A DNA stretch of 38,678 nucleotides from an uncultured Eubacteriales bacterium (GTDB lineage: Bacteria; Bacillota; Clostridia; Christensenellales; Aristaeellaceae). Location: contig CADASK010000009.1 of the NCBI GenBank assembly GCA_902790495.1, positions 1-38,678 on the forward strand, in the 5' to 3' direction. The notes beneath the pieces were generated by a model. That model ran no database searches. It was not told the origin of the DNA and saw nothing but the letters and a program-made list of their open reading frames with translations. Made by a program: the position numbers and the translations under genes. Positions 32,444-38,678 of this stretch are shown piece after piece. Each line of letters starts with the position of its first letter. Position 1 is the stretch's first letter.

Positions 32444-34231
32444 ATGCGGGAACAACTCATCAAGCTTCGTGAGGCGATGCAGCGCCACGGCGTGGATATC
32501 TGCTACATCCCCACGGACGATTTCCACTCCTCGGAATATGTCGGGAGCTACTTCAAGGCCCGCGCCTATGTGTCCGGCTTCACCGGCAGCGCGGGCACCC
32601 TGATCGTGACGAAGGACTGGGCCGGCCTGTGGACCGACGGCCGGTATTTCCTGCAGGCCTCCATGCAGCTGGAGGGGTCGGGCATCGAGCTGTGCAAGAT
32701 GGGCGAGCCCGGCGTGCCCACCATCGAGGAGTACCTGGAGAAGGAGCTGGGCAAGGGAACGAAGCTCGCCTTCGACGGGCGGACGGTCAACACCAAGCAG
32801 TACCAGCACTTCAAGGAACTGGCCGAAAAGAAGGGCGCCGCCCTGGTGACGGATGTGGATCTGGCCGGGGAGATCTGGACGGATCGCCCAGCGCTCTCCG
32901 CGGAGCCTGTGTTTGAGTTCAGCGCCGAGCTGGTGGGCAAAAGCCGCGCGGATAAGATGGCGGACGTGCGCGAGGCCCTGAAGAAGGAGGGCGCGGACTG
33001 CCTGATTCTCGCGTCCCTGATGGACATCTGCTGGCTGATGAACATCCGCGGCAACGACGTCGCCTGCACGCCGGTGGTGCTGTCCTTCGCAGCAGTGACG
33101 GCGGACGAGGCGGTGCTGTTCATCAACCCCGACGTCCTGTCGGAGGAGATCCGCGCCCATCTGAGCGCCGACGGCGTGACCTTCCAGCCCTATGAAAACA
33201 TCTACCGCTATGTGCGCGCGCTGCCCTCCATGTGCACGGTGATGATGAACCTGCATGTGGTCAACAGCGCCATCTACACCGCCGTCCCGGCGAACGTGAC
33301 GGTGCTCGACCGCAAGGATCCCACCGAGCTGCCCAAGGCGGCCAAGAATCCGACTGAAGTCGAGAATATGCGCAAGGCCCACATCAAGGACGGCGTCGCG
33401 GTGACCCGCCTCATGTACTGGCTGAAGCATCAGATCGGCAAGGAGCCGATGACGGAGCTGTCCGTGGCGGAGAAGCTCGAAGGCCTGCGCAGGGAGCAGG
33501 AGGGCTACATCGAGCCGAGCTTCAGCCCCATCGTCGGCTGGGGTCCCCACGGCGCGATCATCCACTACAGCGCCACCGAGGAGAGCAACGTGCCGGTGCA
33601 GCCCTCCTCCTTCCTGCTGGCGGATACGGGCGGACACTACATGGAGGGCACGACGGACATCACCCGCACCTTCGCCATGGGCCCGCTGACGGACGAGGAG
33701 AAGAAATTCTACACCATGGTGCTCCGCTCCCACCTGCGCCTGGGCAACGTGCACTTCCGCTACGGCTGCACCGGCGCGAACCTGGACTACGCGGCCCGCG
33801 AGCCCTTCTGGGCGGAAAACCTGGACTACAACCACGGCACCGGCCACGGCGTGGGCTACGTGCTGGGCGTGCACGAGGGGCCGCAGGCCTTCCGCTGGCG
33901 GAAGACGGACAAGTCGTCCACCGCGGTGCTGGAGCCCGGCATGATCACCAGCGACGAGCCGGGCATCTACCTGGAGGGCAAATTCGGCGTGCGGCTGGAG
34001 AACCTGACGGTGGTGGTGGAGGGCGTGACCAACAGCTACGGCCGCTTCCTCCATCTGGAATACCTTACCATGGTGCCCTTCGACCTGGACGCCATCGACT
34101 TGAGTCTCATGAGCCCGGAGGAGATTCGGCTGCTGAACGCCTATCACGCCCAGGTGCGGGAGAAGCTGCTGCCTTACTTCTCGGGCGACGAGGCGGAATG
34201 GCTCAAATACGCGACCCGCGAGGTCGGCTGA
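32444..34231 (+). CDS. Xaa-Pro aminopeptidase (M24B family)
   Basis: A 595-residue cytoplasmic metallopeptidase that removes N-terminal residues before proline, three-domain long form. Two creatinase-like N-terminal domains (IPTDDFHSSEYVGSYFKAR; DICWLMNIRGNDV) precede the M24 domain with metal ligands in LADTGGHYMEGTTDITRTF, HGTGHGVGY, TSDEPGIYLEG and VRLENL. The length fits the eukaryote-like, approximately 600-residue aminopeptidase P group frequent in Clostridia. ATG 32444 has AGGAGG 11 bases upstream and matches the family N-terminus MREQLIKLREAM. First gene of a four-gene plus-strand set. Confidence 0.93.
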   Translation: MREQLIKLREAMQRHGVDICYIPTDDFHSSEYVGSYFKARAYVSGFTGSAGTLIVTKDWAGLWTDGRYFLQASMQLEGSGIELCKMGEPGVPTIEEYLEKELGKGTKLAFDGRTVNTKQYQHFKELAEKKGAALVTDVDLAGEIWTDRPALSAEPVFEFSAELVGKSRADKMADVREALKKEGADCLILASLMDICWLMNIRGNDVACTPVVLSFAAVTADEAVLFINPDVLSEEIRAHLSADGVTFQPYENIYRYVRALPSMCTVMMNLHVVNSAIYTAVPANVTVLDRKDPTELPKAAKNPTEVENMRKAHIKDGVAVTRLMYWLKHQIGKEPMTELSVAEKLEGLRREQEGYIEPSFSPIVGWGPHGAIIHYSATEESNVPVQPSSFLLADTGGHYMEGTTDITRTFAMGPLTDEEKKFYTMVLRSHLRLGNVHFRYGCTGANLDYAAREPFWAENLDYNHGTGHGVGYVLGVHEGPQAFRWRKTDKSSTAVLEPGMITSDEPGIYLEGKFGVRLENLTVVVEGVTNSYGRFLHLEYLTMVPFDLDAIDLSLMSPEEIRLLNAYHAQVREKLLPYFSGDEAEWLKYATREVG

Positions 34232-34264
34232 TGCCGCCCTGCGAGGAAATGGAGTGCGCTGCTG

Positions 34265-34993
34265 ATGCGTAAGGGCGAGGAAAAGAAACAGGAAATACTC
34301 AGCGTGGCGGAGCAACTGTTCTGCACACGCGGCTATGAGGAGACGAGCGTCCAGGATATCCTGGATGTGATCCACGGCAGCAAGGGTGGGTTCTACCACT
34401 ACTTCGTCAGCAAGGAGGACGTGCTGCGCCAGATCTGTGCGGCGCGGGCCCAGGCCTCCGGCGCGCTGGCGCTGGAGCGGCTTCAGGGCGTCGCCGAGCC
34501 GATGGAGAGGCTGAATCTCGCGCTGCGCATGGCGATCCCGCTGCGCGCGGAGGAGCAGACCTTCCTGGCGATGCTGATCCCACAGCTGGGCAGGCCGGAG
34601 ACGATCTCCGTGCGCACGGTGTACCAGGAGGCCATCGCCGAGGTTTTCGCGCCGCTGATCGCGGACGAGGTGCGTCAGGCGGCTGCCGCAGGTGCTGTCT
34701 ACCCCGTGACAGAGGGGCTGGAGCAGGTGGTGCTGGCGCTGCTCAACCAGTGCTGGCTTCGCGCCGCGCTGCTGCTCTACGAGCGGGTGCAGCGCCGGCG
34801 CAGGCCAGACGCGGGCGAGCTGCTTGACATCCTCAAGCCCTACAGGAAATCCATTGAGACGCTGCTGGACGCGCCTTACGGAAGCGTGGAGCTGATCCAG
34901 CTGCAGGAATGGGATCAATTGGCGGAATGGCTGCAGGCGCGCATGTCCGCCGTTGCTTACAGGACACCCCCCACCGAACAGAAAAGGAGATGA
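34265..34993 (+). CDS. TetR/AcrR family transcriptional regulator
   Basis: A 242-residue repressor-type protein. The N-terminal helix-turn-helix is classical: KKQEILSVAEQLFCTRGYEE, TSVQDILDVI and KGGFYHYFVSKEDVLRQI (residues 7-57). The C-terminal ligand domain is Ala/Leu-rich and not assignable. It starts 33 bases after the aminopeptidase gene and its stop lies 6 bases before deoD, whose AAGGAG overlaps the tetR 3' end. No palindromic operator was identified near its own start; its target is unknown. Ligand and regulon cannot be predicted. Confidence 0.92.
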   Translation: MRKGEEKKQEILSVAEQLFCTRGYEETSVQDILDVIHGSKGGFYHYFVSKEDVLRQICAARAQASGALALERLQGVAEPMERLNLALRMAIPLRAEEQTFLAMLIPQLGRPETISVRTVYQEAIAEVFAPLIADEVRQAAAAGAVYPVTEGLEQVVLALLNQCWLRAALLLYERVQRRRRPDAGELLDILKPYRKSIETLLDAPYGSVELIQLQEWDQLAEWLQARMSAVAYRTPPTEQKRR

Positions 34994-34999
34994 CAGACC

Positions 35000-35704
35000 A
35001 TGGCAGTACCTACGGCTCACATCAACGCGAAGGCGGGCGATTTCGCGCCTACCGTTCTGATGCCCGGCGATCCCCTGCGTGCGCGCTTCATCGCTGAGAA
35101 CTACCTCCAGGATGCGCGCCTGGTCAACAACGTGCGCGGCGTGCAGGGCTTTACCGGCCTGTACAAGGGCAAGCCGGTGTCCGTCATGGCCTCCGGCATG
35201 GGCATCCCGTCGATCGGCATCTATTCCTACGAGCTGTTCAATTTCTACGGCGTGGAGAGCATCATCCGCGTGGGCACCGCCGGCATGCTCAACGAGAAGC
35301 TGAAGGTGCGCGACGTGGTGATCGGCATGAGCGCCTACTCCAATTCCAACTATGGCGCGCAGTTCGGCTTCCAGGGCAACATGGCGCCCTGCTGCTCCTA
35401 CGACCTGCTCGCGAAGGCGGTGGAGGCCGCGGGCAGGCTTGGGATGCACGCCGTGCCCGGCCCGGTTTTCTCCTCCGACACCTTCTATGATCCCACCACG
35501 CCCACAAAGAAGCTGCAGGCGCTGGGCGTGCTGGCAGTGGAGATGGAGGCCTTCGGCCTGTACCTGAACGCCGCGCAGGCCGGCAAGCAGGCGCTGGCCA
35601 TCTGCACGATCTCCGACAATCCCTTCACGGGCGAGGAGCTCTCCGCGGAGGAGCGCCAGAACAGCTTCACCCAGATGATGGAAATCGCGCTGGAAATCGC
35701 GTAA
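35000..35704 (+). CDS. deoD: Purine nucleoside phosphorylase, DeoD type
   Basis: A 234-residue trimer-of-dimers phosphorylase for salvage of purine nucleosides to free base and (deoxy)ribose 1-phosphate. The family start is MAVPTAHINAKAGDFAPTVL. GDPLRARFIAENYL binds phosphate, and VTNGMGIPS-like ASGMGIPSIGIYSYEL, RVGTAGML, and VEMEAFGLYLNA (with the ribose-contacting Met/Glu) are present. TISDNPFTGEELSAEERQNSF near the end is the catalytic Asp loop. ATG 35000 has AAGGAG upstream. All expected active-site motifs are intact. Confidence 0.96.
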   Translation: MAVPTAHINAKAGDFAPTVLMPGDPLRARFIAENYLQDARLVNNVRGVQGFTGLYKGKPVSVMASGMGIPSIGIYSYELFNFYGVESIIRVGTAGMLNEKLKVRDVVIGMSAYSNSNYGAQFGFQGNMAPCCSYDLLAKAVEAAGRLGMHAVPGPVFSSDTFYDPTTPTKKLQALGVLAVEMEAFGLYLNAAQAGKQALAICTISDNPFTGEELSAEERQNSFTQMMEIALEIA

Positions 35705-35734
35705 GCGTTCACCTGCGGCAGCGCGGAAAGGAGC

Positions 35735-36481
35735 ATGCCTTTGTATACGGGATATGGATACGGTACCAACGGCTATGGCTACGGCATGAGCTCGGCCAAT
35801 CTCCTCTACATCGCGGTGATCGTGCTGATGTTTGTCGGCATGTGGGCGCAGGGCCATGTGAGCCGCGTCTTCCAGGCCTACAGCGGCATCCGCGCCAAGG
35901 ACGGCCGCGCGGCGGGCGAGGTGGCGATGGAGCTGCTGCGCCGCGAGGGCAACAACAACGTGAGTCTGGCCCGCATCAGCGGCACGCTGACGGACAATTA
36001 TGACCCGCGGACGGAGACCCTGAACCTGTCCGACGCGGTCTACGCCTCCAACAGCGTCTCGGCGCTGGCGGTCGCCGCCCACGAGGCGGGACACGCGATG
36101 CAAAAGTACACGGGCTATGCGCCCCTGGTGCTGCGCTCCGCCGCGGTGCCGGTGTGCAACTGGGGCTCCAGGATGTCCATGCCGATCTTCATCGCCGGGC
36201 TGATCTTCTCCTTCCGGCCCCTGGTCTATGTGGGCATCGTGCTGTTCGCCTTTGCGGTGGTGTTCTCTCTGATCACCCTGCCGGTGGAGTTCGACGCCAG
36301 CCGCCGCGGTCTGCAGATGCTGACCAGCGGGGGCTACCTGAGCATGGAGGACGAGATCGGCGCGCGCAAGGTGCTGCGGGCGGCCGCGCTGACCTATGTG
36401 ATCTCCGCGCTCTCCGCGGTGGTGCAGCTACTGAGGCTGATTGCCATCGCCAATTCGGGGAATAACCGCAGGCGGAGATAA
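35735..36481 (+). CDS. Membrane zinc metallopeptidase, YugP type
   Basis: A 248-residue membrane protein of the Zn_peptidase_2 (PF04298) family. A Tyr/Gly-rich N-terminus (YTGYGYGTNGYGYG) precedes the first membrane segment (residues 22-38). The zinc motif HEAGH is at 116-120, followed by three to four membrane segments; the downstream Glu in LPVEFDASRRG is the likely third ligand. Family members cluster with cell-wall and housekeeping genes and have no defined substrate. ATG 35735 has GGAAAGGAG upstream. Last gene before a bidirectional terminator. Confidence 0.93.
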   Translation: MPLYTGYGYGTNGYGYGMSSANLLYIAVIVLMFVGMWAQGHVSRVFQAYSGIRAKDGRAAGEVAMELLRREGNNNVSLARISGTLTDNYDPRTETLNLSDAVYASNSVSALAVAAHEAGHAMQKYTGYAPLVLRSAAVPVCNWGSRMSMPIFIAGLIFSFRPLVYVGIVLFAFAVVFSLITLPVEFDASRRGLQMLTSGGYLSMEDEIGARKVLRAAALTYVISALSAVVQLLRLIAIANSGNNRRRR

Positions 36482-36503
36482 GGCTGAAGACATCCATACA
36501 GAA

Positions 36504-36539
36504 AAGCCACGATCCAAATCATCGGACCGTGGCTTCTTT
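36504..36539. terminator. Bidirectional terminator between YugP-type peptidase and phosphohexomutase genes
   Basis: AAGCCACG (36504-36511) pairs with CGTGGCTT (36528-36535), with further TCC/GGA pairing inside. T-rich tails lie on both strands (CTTTTG on plus, TTTTCTG on minus), so it serves both convergent genes. Confidence 0.85.
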
Positions 36540-36550
36540 TGATGCAATAA

Positions 36551-38062
36551 TCAGGCGTTCAGGGCTTTTTCGAGCGGGGAGAGGTCGATGCCCTCCGCGC
36601 CGTCCAGCACGTCGTACAGGGCCTTGAGCATGGTCTTCACACCGCCCGGCACGTCGCTCTCGCAGTTGAGCGGCAGCACCGGATCGTGCACGGAGAGGCG
36701 CAGCAGGAACCAGCCGTTGTCCATGCCGCCGTCCAGGTCGAAGGAGATACGCACGCCCTCCCGGTTGTCCGGCGCGATGTGCCAGTTGGTCACGGCGTTG
36801 GCGTAATCCATCACGCGGGCGATGGCGCGGCGGCCGTATTCCCGGAAATCCTCGGCGGTGATGGCCAGGCGGATCTCCGTGCTCTCCGCCGGCTCCTGCA
36901 GGTCGGCGATCAGGGAGCCGAGGGTCTGGCCCTGCTGCTTGAGCTTCATGGCCTTCACGATCAGCACGGTGACCAGGTACATGCCGTCGTCGAGGAAGTG
37001 GTTCTCGCGCAGGGCGGCATGGCCGCTGGTCTCAATGGCCAAGGGGCAGTCGATGCCCTCCTCGTTGAGGCGGATGGCCTCGTCGATCACGTTGCGGTAG
37101 CCGCGCTTGTAGCGATAGTGCTCGCCGCCCCAGTCGTTGATGAACTTGCGCAGGCCGGAGGAGGTGACGGAGTCGGTCACGATGGTCTGGCCGGGCTGCT
37201 CATCCAGCAGGATGGCCGCCATCAGCGCGATGAGTCGGTTGCGGTTGATGGCCTTGCCGTCCGCGTCCACCACGGCCGCACGGTCGCAGTCGGCGTCGAA
37301 GATCACGCCGAGGTCGGCCTGGGCCCTGGTCACCGCGCCGGTGATGGAGGCCATGGCGGTGGGATCCTCCGGGTTGGGGATATGGTTCGGGAAATGGCCG
37401 TCCGGCTCGAGGAACTGGCTGCCCTCGATCCACGCGCCGAGGCTCTCCATCAGCTCGGCGTAGAAGCCGCCCGCGCCGTTGCCGGCATCCACCACGACGT
37501 GCAGACCCAGCAGCGGCTTCTCAATGTCGGTGTCCAGGCCGCGCCGGATGCGGTTGGCCAGCTGCTCCATGTAGGTGGGCAGGAAGGGGCGTTGGCGGAT
37601 GGGCCCGGCGATGGCCAGGCTCTCCTCGGAGACGCTCTGCGCTGCCTCCAACAGGCCCAGCACCTCCTTGGAACTGAGGCCACCCTGGGCCGTGATGAAC
37701 TTCAGGCCGTTGCGGTCCATCGGCTGATGGCTCGCGGTGATCATCACGGAGCCGTCCGGCTCAAAACCGGGGGTGATGGTCGCCATGAACATGGCGGGCG
37801 TGGTGCACAGACCGTATTCCTCCACCGCCGCGCCGGAGGCGGACACGCCTTCCGCGGTGGCCTTGAGCAGGGCCGGGCCGGTCAGACGGCTGTCCCTGCC
37901 CAGCGCGATGGTGATCTGGCTGGGGGTCTTGCCGTTCTTCTCGGCCACGTACCTGGCGAAGGCGAAGCCGAGGGCCCGGGCGATGTCGGGTGTCAGAGTC
38001 GGGTGCTCGCCGTAGGCTACGCCGCGCACGTCACTGCCGCTGATGAGCTTTTTCCAATCCAT
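36551..38062 (-). CDS. Phosphomannomutase/phosphoglucomutase family protein
   Basis: A 503-residue alpha-D-phosphohexomutase interconverting hexose 1- and 6-phosphates for cell-envelope sugar synthesis. The active-site serine loop reads TASHQPMDRNG with S111; the usual sequence is TASHNP, so the Asn is replaced by Gln. The metal loop is DADCDRAA with D256, D258 and D260. The sugar-binding loop is ETSGH at 344-348. The C-terminal phosphate-binding domain shows NREGVRISFD. Start ATG has GGGAGA upstream. It is 46 bases after the DUF2461 gene, so perhaps cotranscribed. Substrate (mannose or glucose phosphate) is not settled. Confidence 0.9.
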   Translation of the reverse strand: MDWKKLISGSDVRGVAYGEHPTLTPDIARALGFAFARYVAEKNGKTPSQITIALGRDSRLTGPALLKATAEGVSASGAAVEEYGLCTTPAMFMATITPGFEPDGSVMITASHQPMDRNGLKFITAQGGLSSKEVLGLLEAAQSVSEESLAIAGPIRQRPFLPTYMEQLANRIRRGLDTDIEKPLLGLHVVVDAGNGAGGFYAELMESLGAWIEGSQFLEPDGHFPNHIPNPEDPTAMASITGAVTRAQADLGVIFDADCDRAAVVDADGKAINRNRLIALMAAILLDEQPGQTIVTDSVTSSGLRKFINDWGGEHYRYKRGYRNVIDEAIRLNEEGIDCPLAIETSGHAALRENHFLDDGMYLVTVLIVKAMKLKQQGQTLGSLIADLQEPAESTEIRLAITAEDFREYGRRAIARVMDYANAVTNWHIAPDNREGVRISFDLDGGMDNGWFLLRLSVHDPVLPLNCESDVPGGVKTMLKALYDVLDGAEGIDLSPLEKALNA

Positions 38063-38108
38063 ACTGATCTCCCTTTTTCATGGTAGATGATACACTGAGG
38101 GGGTACAT

Positions 38109-38678
38109 TCAGGCCCGCGCGTCGTCCGCGAAGCCGATCAAGAGCTTATAGATGGGGGAGAGTGCCCTGTAATCCGCGCTGACCAGCTTCAGCAGCTTGT
38201 CGCTGCGGACAGCGCCCCGGTCAGGCCGGGTCTGCTCGATCCCGATGTGCTTGGCTGTGTACCAGCTGCGCAGGTGCTCCGGCACGCTGGGCGGCACCTC
38301 CATGCGCTTCCAGTTGTCCCCGAAGGTCATCAGGTGGCGCTCCGGCAGGCCGCAGCTGTGGATGATGCCCGACACGCGCTCCGGGTGCGCGGCAATCTCC
38401 CGGCGGAACAGCTCCATCATCGGCTTGCAGTCGCCCCAGGTGCCCAGGCCCCAGCTCAGCGAGGACAGGCCGAACTCGAACCAGAAGCCGAGGGAATCCT
38501 CCCGGGGCTCGCCGGCCCGGTGAAACCAGACCCAGAGGTGATCCCGGTAGGGCGTCTTGTCCTTGGTGAAGCGGGTGTCGCGGCGGATGCGCGCCAGGGA
38601 TTTGTAGGGCCGCTGCTCCATCTGCGGGTCGATCTCCGTCAGGACGGGCAGTATATCGGTGATGAAGGCGTAAAACGG
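38109..38678 (-). CDS. DUF2461 (TIGR02453) family protein, N-terminus outside window
   Basis: The last 190 residues of a conserved protein of unknown function. The characteristic RIRRDTRFTKDKTPYRDHLW is present, followed by LGFWFEFG and the C-terminal KRMEVPPSVPEHLRSWYTAKHIG. The reading frame is open to the right edge of the window, where FYAFITDILPVLTEIDPQM precedes the first internal Met, so the start lies outside. It would be upstream in the same transcript as the phosphohexomutase. No function can be inferred. Confidence 0.88.
   Translation of the reverse strand, partial: PFYAFITDILPVLTEIDPQMEQRPYKSLARIRRDTRFTKDKTPYRDHLWVWFHRAGEPREDSLGFWFEFGLSSLSWGLGTWGDCKPMMELFRREIAAHPERVSGIIHSCGLPERHLMTFGDNWKRMEVPPSVPEHLRSWYTAKHIGIEQTRPDRGAVRSDKLLKLVSADYRALSPIYKLLIGFADDARA

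Noticed and set aside
32249-36103. 1284-residue open frame on the minus strand
   Set aside because: It runs antisense through aminopeptidase P, TetR, deoD and the peptidase genes, is rich in His, Arg, Gln and Gly, and has no family motifs; high GC makes such frames.
1-38678. CRISPR arrays, tRNA or rRNA genes, insertion sequences, phage genes
   Set aside because: Scanned by eye; no regular repeats with spacers, no clover-leaf with CCA-type ends, no transposase or integrase motifs were found.

Overview
The window looks like chromosome of a high-GC member of the Clostridia, probably gut- or rumen-type. The evidence is a SCIFF precursor peptide with its radical-SAM maturase, a T-box leader, a TrpXYZ-type transporter, RecD2 rather than RecBCD, a zinc-free S4 protein, a YugP-type membrane peptidase and strong AGGAGG-type ribosome binding sites. 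High GC produces very long shadow reading frames opposite real genes. No tRNA, rRNA, insertion sequence, phage gene or CRISPR array was seen. A narrower taxon cannot be assigned from this sequence alone.

Layout. (1) 1-5846, minus: an oligopeptide/dipeptide ABC importer, oppA-B-C-D-F, with a clear promoter before oppA, a hairpin-rich gap after oppA, and oppF running off the left edge. (2) 5933-8126, minus: a small secreted protein with its own terminator and a stand-alone radical SAM protein. (3) 8196-13007, plus: recD2-comF-PIG-L deacetylase-GNAT, mostly with 4-base overlaps. (4) 13121-16653, plus: the alpha ribosomal operon rpsM-rpsK-rpsD-rpoA-rplQ with its own promoter, a leader of about 260 nt and structured gaps. 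(5) 16797-19050, plus: MFS transporter and glycerophosphodiester phosphodiesterase. (6) 19143-21236, plus: a divergent Rho factor with a long disordered N-terminal region. (7) 21281-24738, plus: a T-box with a probable Trp specifier controlling a three-gene ABC importer (trpXYZ-like). (8) 24725-32283, minus: SCIFF peptide, SCIFF maturase, a three-domain phosphonate enzyme (two nucleotidyltransferase domains plus PEP mutase), phosphonoacetaldehyde reductase, phosphonopyruvate decarboxylase and a Y-family DNA polymerase. (9) 32339-36539, plus: Xaa-Pro aminopeptidase, TetR regulator, purine nucleoside phosphorylase and membrane zinc peptidase. (10) 36551-38678, minus: phosphohexomutase and a DUF2461 protein cut by the right edge.

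The most notable region is block 8. Its genes are packed with stop/start overlaps or gaps of about 5 bases, so a ranthipeptide-type RiPP system (SCIFF) and a phosphonate pathway appear to share one transcript. The enzymes predict PEP -> phosphonopyruvate -> phosphonoacetaldehyde -> 2-hydroxyethylphosphonate. The fused cytidylyltransferase-like domains suggest CMP activation for attachment to a lipid or glycan. An intrinsic terminator between the SCIFF peptide gene and the rest would give excess peptide over enzymes. Other points are a 61-bp palindromic repeat present twice (once inside the trpXYZ-like operon), several structured leaders or gaps in the ribosomal operon, and the unusual Rho.
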